Part shown: piece by piece, positions 53,195 to 61,725 of the stretch
Layout: the number at the start of each line of letters is the position of its first letter
Numbering within the stretch: position 1 is the stretch's first letter
Assembly (NCBI RefSeq): GCF_030345335.1
Contig: NZ_JAPVRC010000002.1
Location: forward strand, 372,001 to 436,000
Origin: Halobacillus campisalis
GTDB taxonomy: Bacteria > Bacillota > Bacilli > Bacillales > Halobacillaceae
Length of the DNA: 64,000 nucleotides
Direction of reading: 5' to 3'
Notes under the pieces: generated by a model
What the model saw: the letters and a program-made list of their open reading frames with translations, nothing else
Told to the model about the DNA's origin: nothing
Database searches by the model: none
Made by a program: the position numbers and the translations under genes

Positions 53195-54733
53195 ATGCAG
53201 GCAGTATTATATGTCAGTCACGGAACAAGGTATGATAAAGGGAGACAGGAGGCTCTGGACTTTTTACAATCGATTCAGCCTCGCGTCAAAGCCCCCTTGC
53301 AAGAAATATGTTTCTTGGAAATCATCTCCCCGAATATAGAAGAAGGTATTCACAAACTCGTCAATAAAGGGGCTACGTCTGTGGCCGTCATACCGGTTTT
53401 ACTACTGAAAGCCGGTCATGCCCTTAGTGATATACCTATCGAATTAGAGAAAGTCCAAAAAAAATATCCGGAGCTCACCCTGACCTACGGTGAACCCTTA
53501 GGTGTCCAGGACCGCATCATTGATGCAGTAGAAGAGCGGGTCAGAGAAGTTAAGAAACCCATCGACACCCATACGAAACTATTGCTGGTGGGCAGAGGCA
53601 GCTATGATTCCGCAACCAAAAGAGACATCGGAGCTGTTGCGGATGGTTTGAAGGAGCGCTTTGGAATAGAAGATGTGGATATCGCTTACCTGGCCGCAGC
53701 TAAACCATCGTTTAACGAAGCTATCGAAAAAATGGATAACAGTACCTCAGTAGTAGTGGTCCCTTATTTATGGTTCGACGGATTATTGATTCAGTCCATG
53801 AAGGAAAAAGTCCAGTTCTATAATCAAAATGGCGGCCAAGCATCACTATGTCATCATTTGAATGATCATGAAATAATGAAGCAAGCATTGATTGACCGGG
53901 TACATGAGGCTTTTGACACTCCATTTACCGGAGTGAAGCCGCTCGCAGGAAAGAAAATTGCAGTTGCTGCGGAACGGAACTCAGAAGCGATGGAAGAAAT
54001 TATTCGTAAACAGAACGGAACGCCAATTATAAGGTCCATCCAGGGAGAAAAGTGGCTTCACGAGAAAGAAGCGGAAGTAGATGTGCAGCGGTTAATCGAT
54101 TCGTCATTCGAATGGGTGATTTTAACGACTGGCATCGGAGCTCGGGCTCTGGAAGAAGCCTCCATCAGAATTGGCCGTCAACAGCAGTATCTTAATAAGC
54201 TGCAGCAAACGAAATTAGCAATTCGCGGAAGCAAAACCGTGAAATGGCTGAAAGAAAAAGGGCTGGAACCGGACTTACTTTCCGATGATGGAACAATGGA
54301 CGAGCTTATTCAGCAACTGAAACATGAGGAAATCAAAGGCCATAGAATCTTCCTGCAGCAATACAACAAAGATGAAAAGGAGCTGCTTGATAACCTTCGA
54401 GCCCTGCCTATCGAACTTTATCAATCCTTACCTTACCATTACATTTCCCCAGACAATGAGGTATTGGAAGACCTGAGAAAATTGATCGTGAGTCACAAAC
54501 TGGATGCAGTACTATTCACAAGCAAAACACAAGTCCAGAACCTATTCGCATACGCTGGTAAAGAATTGATCGAACCATTTCATCACCACGTACTGCCTGT
54601 AGCCGTAGGTCAAGTGACCGCCGATGAACTCCGTCATAATGGTGTCAGCTATCTGATTGAACCGGACACACCCAAAATGGGCGCCATGATTGTAGGCCTT
54701 ACAAACCACTATAAAGAGCAGACTCTTGTATAA
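53195..54733 (+). CDS. Sirohydrochlorin ferrochelatase fused to a uroporphyrinogen-III synthase-like domain
   Basis: A 512-residue two-part protein. Residues 1 to about 240 are a CbiX/SirB chelatase with VSHGTRYDKGR (His9), LLKAGHALSDIP and the second half starting LLLVGRGSYD. From about residue 250, KPLAGKKIAVAAERNSEAME opens a HemD-like domain that contains LTTGIGARAL and VLPVAVGQVTADELRHNG. The chelatase inserts iron into sirohydrochlorin; the HemD part would make uroporphyrinogen III for sumT. B. subtilis SirB (YlnE) is about 261 residues and unfused. The HemD call is by pattern only and the domain may be non-catalytic. Confidence 0.82.
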   Translation: MQAVLYVSHGTRYDKGRQEALDFLQSIQPRVKAPLQEICFLEIISPNIEEGIHKLVNKGATSVAVIPVLLLKAGHALSDIPIELEKVQKKYPELTLTYGEPLGVQDRIIDAVEERVREVKKPIDTHTKLLLVGRGSYDSATKRDIGAVADGLKERFGIEDVDIAYLAAAKPSFNEAIEKMDNSTSVVVVPYLWFDGLLIQSMKEKVQFYNQNGGQASLCHHLNDHEIMKQALIDRVHEAFDTPFTGVKPLAGKKIAVAAERNSEAMEEIIRKQNGTPIIRSIQGEKWLHEKEAEVDVQRLIDSSFEWVILTTGIGARALEEASIRIGRQQQYLNKLQQTKLAIRGSKTVKWLKEKGLEPDLLSDDGTMDELIQQLKHEEIKGHRIFLQQYNKDEKELLDNLRALPIELYQSLPYHYISPDNEVLEDLRKLIVSHKLDAVLFTSKTQVQNLFAYAGKELIEPFHHHVLPVAVGQVTADELRHNGVSYLIEPDTPKMGAMIVGLTNHYKEQTLV

Positions 54734-54736
54734 AAA

Positions 54737-54769
54737 AAGCCCATCATCTTCTATAAGATGGTGGGCTTA
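54737..54769. terminator. Bidirectional terminator between sirB-hemD and sirC
   Basis: AAGCCCATCATCTT and AAGATGGTGGGCTT form a 14-bp stem with a four-base loop. The T run is strong on the minus strand (for sirC) and weak on the plus strand. Confidence 0.9.
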
Positions 54770-55378
54770 TTGTATGTTATTAAGTTGTTCAAGTACAAAT
54801 TCCTGGTCTTCAGGGTGAAAATGATCTTCATCAACTAGGCGGCGAAGCCACTGTTTCTTCTTTTCAGTAGATAGAGAGGACCTTTTAATCAGCTGACGCG
54901 CTTCAAATAAGAAATCTAAGTAATCCTCATACTTTTCATCATATTGCACAGCTAAATCACGTTTGATTTTTGCAGCCAATATAGGGCTTGAGCCGTTCGT
55001 TGACACACTGATCGAAAGCTTTCCTCTTGAGAATTGCGTAGGAAATTGAATATTCCCTGCTGCTGCATCCTCGACACTGTTCAGCAGCACATTTTGAGGA
55101 GCTGACTCGATTATGGCTCGGTTTACCTCCGAATCGTTAGTAGCAGCAACGATAAGAAAAGCATTCTGTAGATCCTCAGCAGAAAAGGATTTTTCATGCC
55201 AGTCCAGCTTTCCATCTTGATAAAGGGTTGTGAGAGAAGAAGTAAGCGCAGGACTGATCACCTTAATATCAGCTTCGCTGCTTAGAAGAGTACGAACTCT
55301 TCGTTCAGCAATCTTCCCGCCTCCAACGACGACTGCTTTTTTATTTTTTAGATCGAGCATTAATGGAATTGCAGCCAT
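54767..55378 (-). CDS. sirC: Precorrin-2 dehydrogenase (SirC)
   Basis: A 203-residue NAD-dependent enzyme oxidising precorrin-2 to sirohydrochlorin. The Rossmann start PLMLDLKNKKAVVVGGGKIA and the LIVAATNDSEVN and SVSTNGSSPILA motifs are typical. ATG 55378 gives the family N-terminus behind GAAGGGAG; the longer frame from 55432 overlaps repeat-derived sequence. In B. subtilis the homologue ylnF ends the cysH operon; here it is on the opposite strand, convergent with that operon and downstream of an S-box and a pseudogene. Confidence 0.93.
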   Translation of the reverse strand: MAAIPLMLDLKNKKAVVVGGGKIAERRVRTLLSSEADIKVISPALTSSLTTLYQDGKLDWHEKSFSAEDLQNAFLIVAATNDSEVNRAIIESAPQNVLLNSVEDAAAGNIQFPTQFSRGKLSISVSTNGSSPILAAKIKRDLAVQYDEKYEDYLDFLFEARQLIKRSSLSTEKKKQWLRRLVDEDHFHPEDQEFVLEQLNNIQ

Positions 55379-55507
55379 AATAAGCGCTCCCTTCGTTAGA
55401 TTTATTGTGAGGGAGAAGAAGTTAGCCGTCAATACAGATTTTTATCTTATGATTTCCGCTTATCTCCCTTATCTGGAAGATAGGTTCGTTATTTTTGTCT
55501 AGACAAA

Positions 55508-55615
55508 TAGGTTCTTGGAAATGACTCGCTTTCCGAGGGGATGACGGCCAGCCTCCTTGATCTAACGATCTTTGGGGTCTAGCCAGTCCATCCATTCCCG
55601 CAGGAGTGATTACAA
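55508..55615 (-). repeat. GC-rich structured repeat, copy 5 (minus orientation), inside the yitJ relic
   Basis: Reading the minus strand, CACTCCTGCGGGAATGG, GGCTAGACCCCAAAG, ATCAAGGAGGCTGGCC and CGGAAAGCGAGTCATTTCC follow the family order. It begins where yitJ homology ends, so it probably inserted into or recombined with that gene. Confidence 0.75.
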
Positions 55616-55640
55616 AGAAAAAGTTATGAAAGGATACTAT

Positions 55641-56204
55641 TAAGCTGGCGTTCGGGTAAGCGGAGAGCACAGCTTTCTTTGGCAAAGGAACAGCTTCCAG
55701 CGCCCGGGTCATATGATAAGGTCCAAGCAGGCAATTCACTCCGACGACGTCAGCACCATATCTCTCACGTATGTTCAAAGCCTTAGGGAGTGGAGTGTCG
55801 TCCTGTAAGACTCCAGGTTCATGCATAGATACTTGAGCTATGATAGGAAGATTCGTTTCTTTTCGCACGATTTGTAAGACGGTCTTTAACTCTTCTAAAT
55901 AATAGAATGTTTCGAATAACAGACCATCGACTTCTTCGAATAAAGCAGTACAATTGCTCCCGGAAACTCCGATTAATTTCTTCAAAGGTTACAGCCTGCT
56001 TTTTGATCGCACGTATGCCGCCTATCGTTGCCCCATATGTATTGGTTTGTAAAACATCAGCTCCAGCCTCTACTTATGCTTTGTGGACGTTACGTACTTC
56101 ACTTTCATGAGACAGATTCAGTACTTCACATAAGAATATAGTAATGTCCCTAAAGCGCCTTCTCCTATTAGAGTTCGGTCTTGTAATGCATCTTTAAAAT
56201 TCAT
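55641..56204 (-). pseudogene. yitJ: Remnant of a YitJ-like homocysteine S-methyltransferase / methylene-THF reductase gene
   Basis: ATG 56204 behind TTGGAGG begins MNFKDALQDRTLIGEGALGT, then a frame change gives EVLNLSHESEVRNVHKA, an in-frame stop, and VEAGADVLQTNTYGA. About 50 codons seem missing before [16 protein letters not shown], and a further frame change leads into [17 protein letters not shown] and [20 protein letters not shown]. Homology stops at YPNASL (55641), just before a dispersed repeat. Intact YitJ is about 610 residues, so two thirds are gone, including the zinc cysteines and the reductase domain. Confidence 0.85.
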
Positions 56205-56256
56205 GGTTATCCTCCAATCATCTGATGGTGCGGTGTTTTAGTGCCTGCACAAAAAC

Positions 56257-56406
56257 AAAAAAGCCTTCTTAAGAAGACTTTTGGTTATACAATCCTTCTT
56301 CTTATCTTTCAAGTTTTTACACTTGCTGGATTTAGCACCATACTGCTTAAAACAGTGGTTACTGAGATATTGACGGGCCAGTCCCTACACCTCTCGAGAT
56401 AAGAAA
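56257..56406 (-). promoter_or_regulatory. Second SAM (S-box) riboswitch
   Basis: On the minus strand the aptamer (56406-56298) has TCGAGAGGTGTAGGGACTGG, CCC, GGTGCTAAATCCAGCAAG, and P1 arms TTCTTATC and GATAAGAA. The terminator (56282-56257) is AAGTCTTCT / AGAAGGCTT with a T run. It stands 53 bases before the ATG of the yitJ remnant. All core positions I can check look intact. The usual GAAACCNGGCAAC strand after the GGCCC box is not clear here, being replaced by a CGTCAATATCTCAGTAACCA stretch. Confidence 0.88.
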
Positions 56407-56805
56407 TCTATGAAATTTTAGTAAGCATCATTTTATTGAGTGTTGCGACTTACAACACACTAAATAATGTAAGTGATCAAAAAGATATTCATAATTTTTG
56501 GTATTATTCTAAATTTATAATCTTAGAAAATATACATTCGAACCAAATCATTCCAAAATAGATAGGTATATAGATTTAGGTAATGTTATTATTTTCTATA
56601 TATTCTAATTATAATGTATTGAATATTCTTAATATTAGATCATCTATGCATATTTTCTGTTATACTTTCTGAAAGCTTGATATAAGCCTTTCTAAGCTTA
56701 AAAGATTGAATATTCTTAAATTAAATATCACTATTGAATTTTTATACAAGTAAATGTATGATTAACAAATTGAATCATACATTTTTGAGCACAATGAACT
56801 ATTAA
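56407..56805. other. AT-rich intergenic region between riboswitch and YjiH-type gene
   Basis: No gene. It contains GTGTTGCGACTTACAACAC (56441-56459), a dyad just upstream of the riboswitch promoter region, and two identical TTGAATATTCTTA sequences (56629-56641, 56706-56718), also found before the anion transporter at 44969. Confidence 0.5.
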
Positions 56806-56840
56806 ATATGCAAAAAATATTCATTATCGGAGGGTTTATT

Positions 56841-58220
56841 ATGGAATTGGAAAAACAAGATCCTGACCACGGAACAGGGAGCTATACATCGAAACAGCTG
56901 ATGAAGTTTTTAATACCTTCCATTATTGGGGTACTTCTCTTTTTAGTACCTGTATCTTTTAATGGATCGGTCACTATTGGGTTAGGAATAATGGCAGATG
57001 GGCTTCAAGCAGCTATATCTGATTATATTCCACTATTCATGACAATTGTGCTTTGGACTTCGGTTTTAGGCAGTTTCCTTATTAAAACGATCAGCAGCCC
57101 GGCGATACGCAATCATAAATTTTTATCTAGTTTATTTGATATCGGGTTATTTTGGATCGTTCTTCGTTTACTCGGAGCCGTATTTGCAACACTGACTCTG
57201 ACAGGGTCGGGACCGGAAGTGATTTCTTCGGAATTAACTGGACAAGTTGTCCTGTTTGATTTGATTCCGGTTCTGATGGTTTGGTTTTTATTCGCTAGTT
57301 TATTCATGCCTTTACTCTTAGAGTTTGGGTTGATGGATTTTATCGGTTCAGTGGTCCGTAAAATTATGCAGCCTTTATTCAAGCTTCCGGGACGATCATC
57401 TGTTGATGCTTTAGCTTCCTGGATGGGAAGCGGTACGGTCGGGGTTTTACTTACAACCCAGCAGTATGAAGGAGGCTATTATACGAAAAGGGAAGCAGCC
57501 GTTGTCGCTACTAACTTTTCAATCGCTTCTATCGCTTTCAGTCTTATCATTGCAAGATTCTTAGAAATAGACGATATGTTCGTGCAGTTCTATTTTACTG
57601 TAGCTGTCTGTGGTATCATTGCGGCAGTCATTTGCCCGCGGATTCCTCCGCTTTCTAGAAAAAAGAACTCTTATTATGAACCAGCAGGTAAGCAGATTGA
57701 TGAAGCCGTTCCTGCAGGTATTTCAACTTTTCGCTGGGGAGTGGACCAGGCAGTAAGAAAAGCGGATCAAGTAAAGAGCGCACGTGATGTGATTAGTCGT
57801 GGAATATTCAATGTAGCGGATATATGGCTGGGTTTGATTCCGTTGGTCATGGCTTTAGGTACGATCGCTTTGATTATAGCTGAATTTACTCCTATATTTA
57901 CGTTTTTATCGTATCCATTCATACCATTTTTGAACCTGCTGCAGATTCCTGAAGCTGCAGAAGCCGCTCCGGCGATGATCGTCGGTTTCGCAGATATGTT
58001 TCTGCCTGCAGTTATAGGAGCTGGTATTGAATCAGAGCTGACGCGGTTTGTTATTGGTGTAATGTCACTTACCCAGCTCGTGTATATGTCGGAAATCGGG
58101 ATTTTACTGATCAAGTCAAAAATTCCATTGAACTTATTGGAACTGTTCATCATTTTTTTACAGCGTACTGTAGTGACCCTGCCTATCGCTGCACTTATGG
58201 CTCATCTGCTATTCTTTTAA
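56841..58220 (+). CDS. yjiH: YjiH family membrane protein (nucleoside-recognition/gate domain)
   Basis: A 459-residue protein with about 11 helices. The gate-type domain is seen in WMGSGTVGVLLTTQQYEGGYYTKREAAVVATNFSI (about residues 194-228), then FADMFLPAVIGAGI. ATG 56841 has GGAGG nine bases upstream; the frame from 56808 is an AT-rich extension. A class III aminotransferase gene follows 47 bases on, so this may carry that enzyme's amino substrate; direct evidence for transport is lacking. Confidence 0.8.
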   Translation: MELEKQDPDHGTGSYTSKQLMKFLIPSIIGVLLFLVPVSFNGSVTIGLGIMADGLQAAISDYIPLFMTIVLWTSVLGSFLIKTISSPAIRNHKFLSSLFDIGLFWIVLRLLGAVFATLTLTGSGPEVISSELTGQVVLFDLIPVLMVWFLFASLFMPLLLEFGLMDFIGSVVRKIMQPLFKLPGRSSVDALASWMGSGTVGVLLTTQQYEGGYYTKREAAVVATNFSIASIAFSLIIARFLEIDDMFVQFYFTVAVCGIIAAVICPRIPPLSRKKNSYYEPAGKQIDEAVPAGISTFRWGVDQAVRKADQVKSARDVISRGIFNVADIWLGLIPLVMALGTIALIIAEFTPIFTFLSYPFIPFLNLLQIPEAAEAAPAMIVGFADMFLPAVIGAGIESELTRFVIGVMSLTQLVYMSEIGILLIKSKIPLNLLELFIIFLQRTVVTLPIAALMAHLLFF

Positions 58221-58267
58221 ACCGCATGATAATATGAACGAGAAGTGTTGGAGGAGGTTGTTGTTTT

Positions 58268-59587
58268 ATGGGAAAAGATTGGAGTCATTTAGTAGAAAAT
58301 ATGTCCAACCGCTTAGCGCCCAGCATGGCGAAGGACCATCCGAATTTACCTGTCGTAAAAGAAGAAGGCTGTTACTATTATGGGGTGGATGGCAAGCAAT
58401 ATTTGGATTTCACTTCAGGAATAGCCACTACGAACGTTGGGCACAGGCATCCTAAAGTCGTCGAGGCGATTAAAGAGGGAGCCGACCAATTAGGCCACGG
58501 ACCTTCCGGAGTGATTATCTATGAGTCGATTTTAAAATTGGCTGATCGATTAGCAGAAATCATGCCAGGAGAACTGGACTGTTTCTTTTTTGGAAATAGT
58601 GGAGCTGAAGCTATAGAAGGAGCGATCAAGCTCGCGAAGCATGTAACAGAACGCCCGTATATCGTTTCATTCATCGGCGGATTTCATGGCCGATCAATGG
58701 GAGCACTGAGCGTGACTAGTTCGAAGAGTAAATATCGTAAATTTTTGAATCCGAGCGGGTCTTACCAGATTCCTTATGCCCAAGTTGACGAAAGTCCAGA
58801 AGGAGTGGACCCTGAAAAATATGTCGTAGAGCAATTAGAGAAAGATTTCGAACGCTTATTTGCTCACCAGGTGACTCCTGACGAGGTAGCCGCTGTTCTC
58901 GTTGAACCGGTCCTTGGAGAAGGAGGCTATGTTGTTCCGCCAAAAGCGTGGTTGAAAAAAATAAGGGAACTCTGTGATGATCACAACATTCTGCTTATAT
59001 TTGATGAAGTACAAACAGGATTCGGCCGGACTGGGGAGTGGTTCGCCTCCCAAACTTTTGATGTCACACCTGACATTATGGCGATTGCTAAAGGGATAGC
59101 TAACGGTATGCCATTAAGTGCTACGGTAGCTTCCAATGAACTTATGAAGCAGTGGCCTCTCGGAAGCCATGCTACGACTTTTGGAGGCAATCCGATCGCC
59201 TGCAGCGCAGCAAATGCTGTGCTGGATGTCATTGAAGAGGAAGACCTGCTTTCGAATACGAAAAAAATAGGAGCATACGCAGCAGACAAGCTGCAGAAAT
59301 TGAAAACGAAGCATCCGGTCATCGGGCGAGTAAGATCTGTTGGGCTGATGATTGGAATAGAAATTATCGATCCGGTAACTGGAGCACCTAATAGTGAGGG
59401 GCTTTTCAGGGTATTAGACACCGCTCTTGAAAATGGAGTGCTCTTTTACTTCGGAGGAAATCAAACAGAAATCATCCGTATGATTCCACCGCTTACTGTA
59501 TCTAAAGAACAAATAGATGAAGGGTTACGTATGTTTGATGAGGCATTGACTGTCTACGAAGAAGAAATTGGTGCAGCGAGTCATTAA
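58268..59587 (+). CDS. Class III (omega-amino acid / GabT-like) aminotransferase
   Basis: A 439-residue PLP enzyme of the acetylornithine/GABA aminotransferase group. Visible: [17 protein letters not shown], the phosphate loop [15 protein letters not shown], the [10 protein letters not shown] segment, [14 protein letters not shown] with the cofactor aspartate, and the lysine in [15 protein letters not shown]. The start follows GGAGGAGGTTG. The substrate may be GABA, beta-alanine or another terminal amine; it cannot be settled from the sequence. Probably cotranscribed with yjiH. Confidence 0.88.
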   Translation: MGKDWSHLVENMSNRLAPSMAKDHPNLPVVKEEGCYYYGVDGKQYLDFTSGIATTNVGHRHPKVVEAIKEGADQLGHGPSGVIIYESILKLADRLAEIMPGELDCFFFGNSGAEAIEGAIKLAKHVTERPYIVSFIGGFHGRSMGALSVTSSKSKYRKFLNPSGSYQIPYAQVDESPEGVDPEKYVVEQLEKDFERLFAHQVTPDEVAAVLVEPVLGEGGYVVPPKAWLKKIRELCDDHNILLIFDEVQTGFGRTGEWFASQTFDVTPDIMAIAKGIANGMPLSATVASNELMKQWPLGSHATTFGGNPIACSAANAVLDVIEEEDLLSNTKKIGAYAADKLQKLKTKHPVIGRVRSVGLMIGIEIIDPVTGAPNSEGLFRVLDTALENGVLFYFGGNQTEIIRMIPPLTVSKEQIDEGLRMFDEALTVYEEEIGAASH

Positions 59588-59627
59588 AAAAGCCTGACCA
59601 GGAAGGGGGATGCCCATCTGGTCAGGC
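59586..59627. terminator. Bidirectional terminator between aminotransferase and UspA genes
   Basis: A 12-bp stem AAGCCTGACCAG / CTGGTCAGGCTT with a 15-base loop; the better T run is on the minus strand. Confidence 0.85.
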
Positions 59628-59635
59628 TTCATCTT

Positions 59636-60070
59636 TTATTTGACGATTAATATAGGACATTTAGCATGCTGCGCCACATTGTTACTGACGCTTCCAAGAA
59701 AGAATTTTTTCACATTGCCTAAGCCCCGATTTCCAATGATGATCAAATCGATATCATGCTGTTCAGCATACTCACAAATTTTATGACCGAGGTTACCCTC
59801 GCGATTGCTGACGAGAACATCAGTTATAATAGGCTGATGAACGGTTTTGAACTCTTCCTTGATCGCTTCAAGTTCGGATCTGTAATTCTCAGCTAATTCC
59901 GTACCGATTGATTCAGATATCTTTTGGTTTGTGAAGGGACCTGTCGGTTTGATGACGGAGATAACGTGTACTTGTGATTCACTATTGGCAGATTCTTTCG
60001 TCAGTGCTTCTCGAACCGCTTTCTTGCTCAACTCTGAACCATCATATGCGACTAAAATGTTTTCTTTCAT
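59636..60070 (-). CDS. Universal stress protein UspA family
   Basis: A 144-residue single-domain USP. It starts MKENILVAYDGSELSKKAV, has VLVSNREGN in the middle and ends with the ATP-binding signature IGNRGLGNVKKFFLGSVSNNV (G-2x-G-9x-G-S), so it probably binds ATP. AAGGAAGG lies eight bases before ATG 60070. Single gene; role in stress inferred from family. Confidence 0.92.
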   Translation of the reverse strand: MKENILVAYDGSELSKKAVREALTKESANSESQVHVISVIKPTGPFTNQKISESIGTELAENYRSELEAIKEEFKTVHQPIITDVLVSNREGNLGHKICEYAEQHDIDLIIIGNRGLGNVKKFFLGSVSNNVAQHAKCPILIVK

Positions 60071-60221
60071 TATAAACACCTTCCTTGGAGTTATAATTTA
60101 AGTTTTCCTACTTTCATTTTACCATACATTTACTGTATTTCTCATCTATAATCTGCGCAAGGTCTAAGTGAGCATTGTAATGGATAGAATGGAAGTAAAC
60201 AGTGATTTTAGGTGGTAGCGT

Positions 60222-61127
60222 ATGAGGATGTTATGTATTGATGGAGGCGGAATCAGAGGCGTATTGCCGATTGCCGTTCTCAGGGAATTAGAAAAAGAAA
60301 CGGGTTGTATGATCGGAGAGAAGTTCGACTTGATTGCGGGGACGAGTACGGGTTCAATTATCGGGGCTTCTATCGCATTGGATAAAAGCATGGAAGACAT
60401 CCTCGGGTATTACGAAACTTATGGAGAAAAAATTTTTAAGCGGCAGGCTAAAGTGGGACTTATGAAGAGTGTATACAGCGATGAAGATTTACGTATGTTG
60501 CTTAAAGAAGCTTTCGGTGAATTAGTTTTATCCGATGTAAAGAAACCCCTTTTGATTCCCGCTGTGGATCTTACTCATGGAAAACCCTATATACATCGTA
60601 GTCATAACATTGAATCAGAACATGACGACCGAAGCATTCCACTTTGGGATGCCGTTTTGTCTTCATGTTCAGCACCCGTTTATTTTCCGCCAAATAACGT
60701 GAACAGCCGCTATCTGTCAGTTGATGGTGGGTTATGGGCGAACAACCCATCGCTCGTGTGCGTTACGGAAGCTATACATTTCTTTAATAAAAGTTTAGCG
60801 GATATCGAAATTCTTTCGCTCGGAACAGGCAAACAAAAAATACAATTTACCCATCATGAGAAATATTGGGGACTTCGGCATTGGATGCCGCTGCAGCTGC
60901 CGTCTGTGAAGGCGAAGCCTAAACTACTGGATTTGGCATTGAATCTTTCTTCCGAATCAGTGTCATATCACACTCAGCTGCTGCTAGGCGAGAAGTATCT
61001 TCGCATCAATGAAGAACTGGAGAATGAGATTTCGTTTGATGAAGTAAGCTGTATGGATGAATTAGTTCAATTAGGTAAAAATCTCTTTCACAGACATAGA
61101 TCTGATATACTGAATTTCCTTAACTGA
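60222..61127 (+). CDS. Patatin-like phospholipase
   Basis: A 301-residue patatin-domain lipid acyl hydrolase. The oxyanion hole is CIDGGGIRGVLPI (residues 5-17), the nucleophile serine is in GTSTGSIIGAS (about residue 43), and the dyad aspartate is in SVDGGLWANNPS. It has no membrane segment. The start follows AGGTGG. Some patatins of this type are effectors in CBASS immunity, but no cyclase or sensor gene is nearby, so a lipid-metabolism role is as likely. Confidence 0.9.
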   Translation: MRMLCIDGGGIRGVLPIAVLRELEKETGCMIGEKFDLIAGTSTGSIIGASIALDKSMEDILGYYETYGEKIFKRQAKVGLMKSVYSDEDLRMLLKEAFGELVLSDVKKPLLIPAVDLTHGKPYIHRSHNIESEHDDRSIPLWDAVLSSCSAPVYFPPNNVNSRYLSVDGGLWANNPSLVCVTEAIHFFNKSLADIEILSLGTGKQKIQFTHHEKYWGLRHWMPLQLPSVKAKPKLLDLALNLSSESVSYHTQLLLGEKYLRINEELENEISFDEVSCMDELVQLGKNLFHRHRSDILNFLN

Positions 61128-61187
61128 AAAAGAAGAGTAATTGTAATGGGGTTCTGTATCCTAACGAAAACTTAAAATCCAGTCTGA

Positions 61188-61230
61188 AATGCCTGATAAA
61201 TTGTCTAACAATTTGTCAGGCATTTTTTTT
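61188..61230 (+). terminator. Rho-independent terminator after the patatin gene
   Basis: AATGCCTGATAAATTG pairs with CAATTTGTCAGGCATT around TCTAA, followed by T residues. Confidence 0.95.
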
Positions 61231-61263
61231 GGTATAAAGATTTTTTACAGCTTTTTGATCATT

Positions 61264-61460
61264 AGATGTTTCCGTTATTCTCACACTCGGCAAGAAGGAC
61301 CGGGGAATTGCTATGGAAGGATCGTACATGGTGAGAAAACACGGTCTTAGCTCGAGGAAGGTCACCGTACGCCCATGGAAAGAGAGTGATTTTCGGTAGG
61401 ACCTTCAATCTTTATTTTTAGTAACGGAAACTTACAAAATATCTCGCAACCAAGTCAATA
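61264..61460 (+). repeat. GC-rich structured repeat, copy 6 (plus orientation)
   Basis: Shares GATGTTTCCGTTATTCTCAC, GTACATGGTGAGA, TCACCGTACGCCCATGGAAA and the end GTAACGGAAAC with the copy at 21131, with a ~20-base internal deletion and other changes. GTTTCCGTTA and TAACGGAAAC are the inverted borders. Confidence 0.8.
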
Positions 61461-61725
61461 AGGAGATTTAGTTGAATAGCTTAAAATGTTTTAAAGCAAA
61501 ATTTTTGGAAGAAGCATATTCACCTTTGTTTTTTCGTAAGAGGTTACGTACAATAGTTCTATAGTATCAGTCATTAACGGTTTAAAGGGTTTGAAAGAGA
61601 TTCATTTAGGAAAATACTCTTACTATAAACCTCGATCAATGAGATGCCCTTTTTCAATAATAGAGTGAGAGCTTAGTGATGCATTTTCTAAGAAATAGGT
61701 TTTGTATAGAAAAGAGGGATCATCC
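61461..61725. other. Gap upstream of the diguanylate cyclase gene
   Basis: AT-rich, no gene and no repeat recognised; it presumably holds the promoter of the next gene. Confidence 0.4.
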
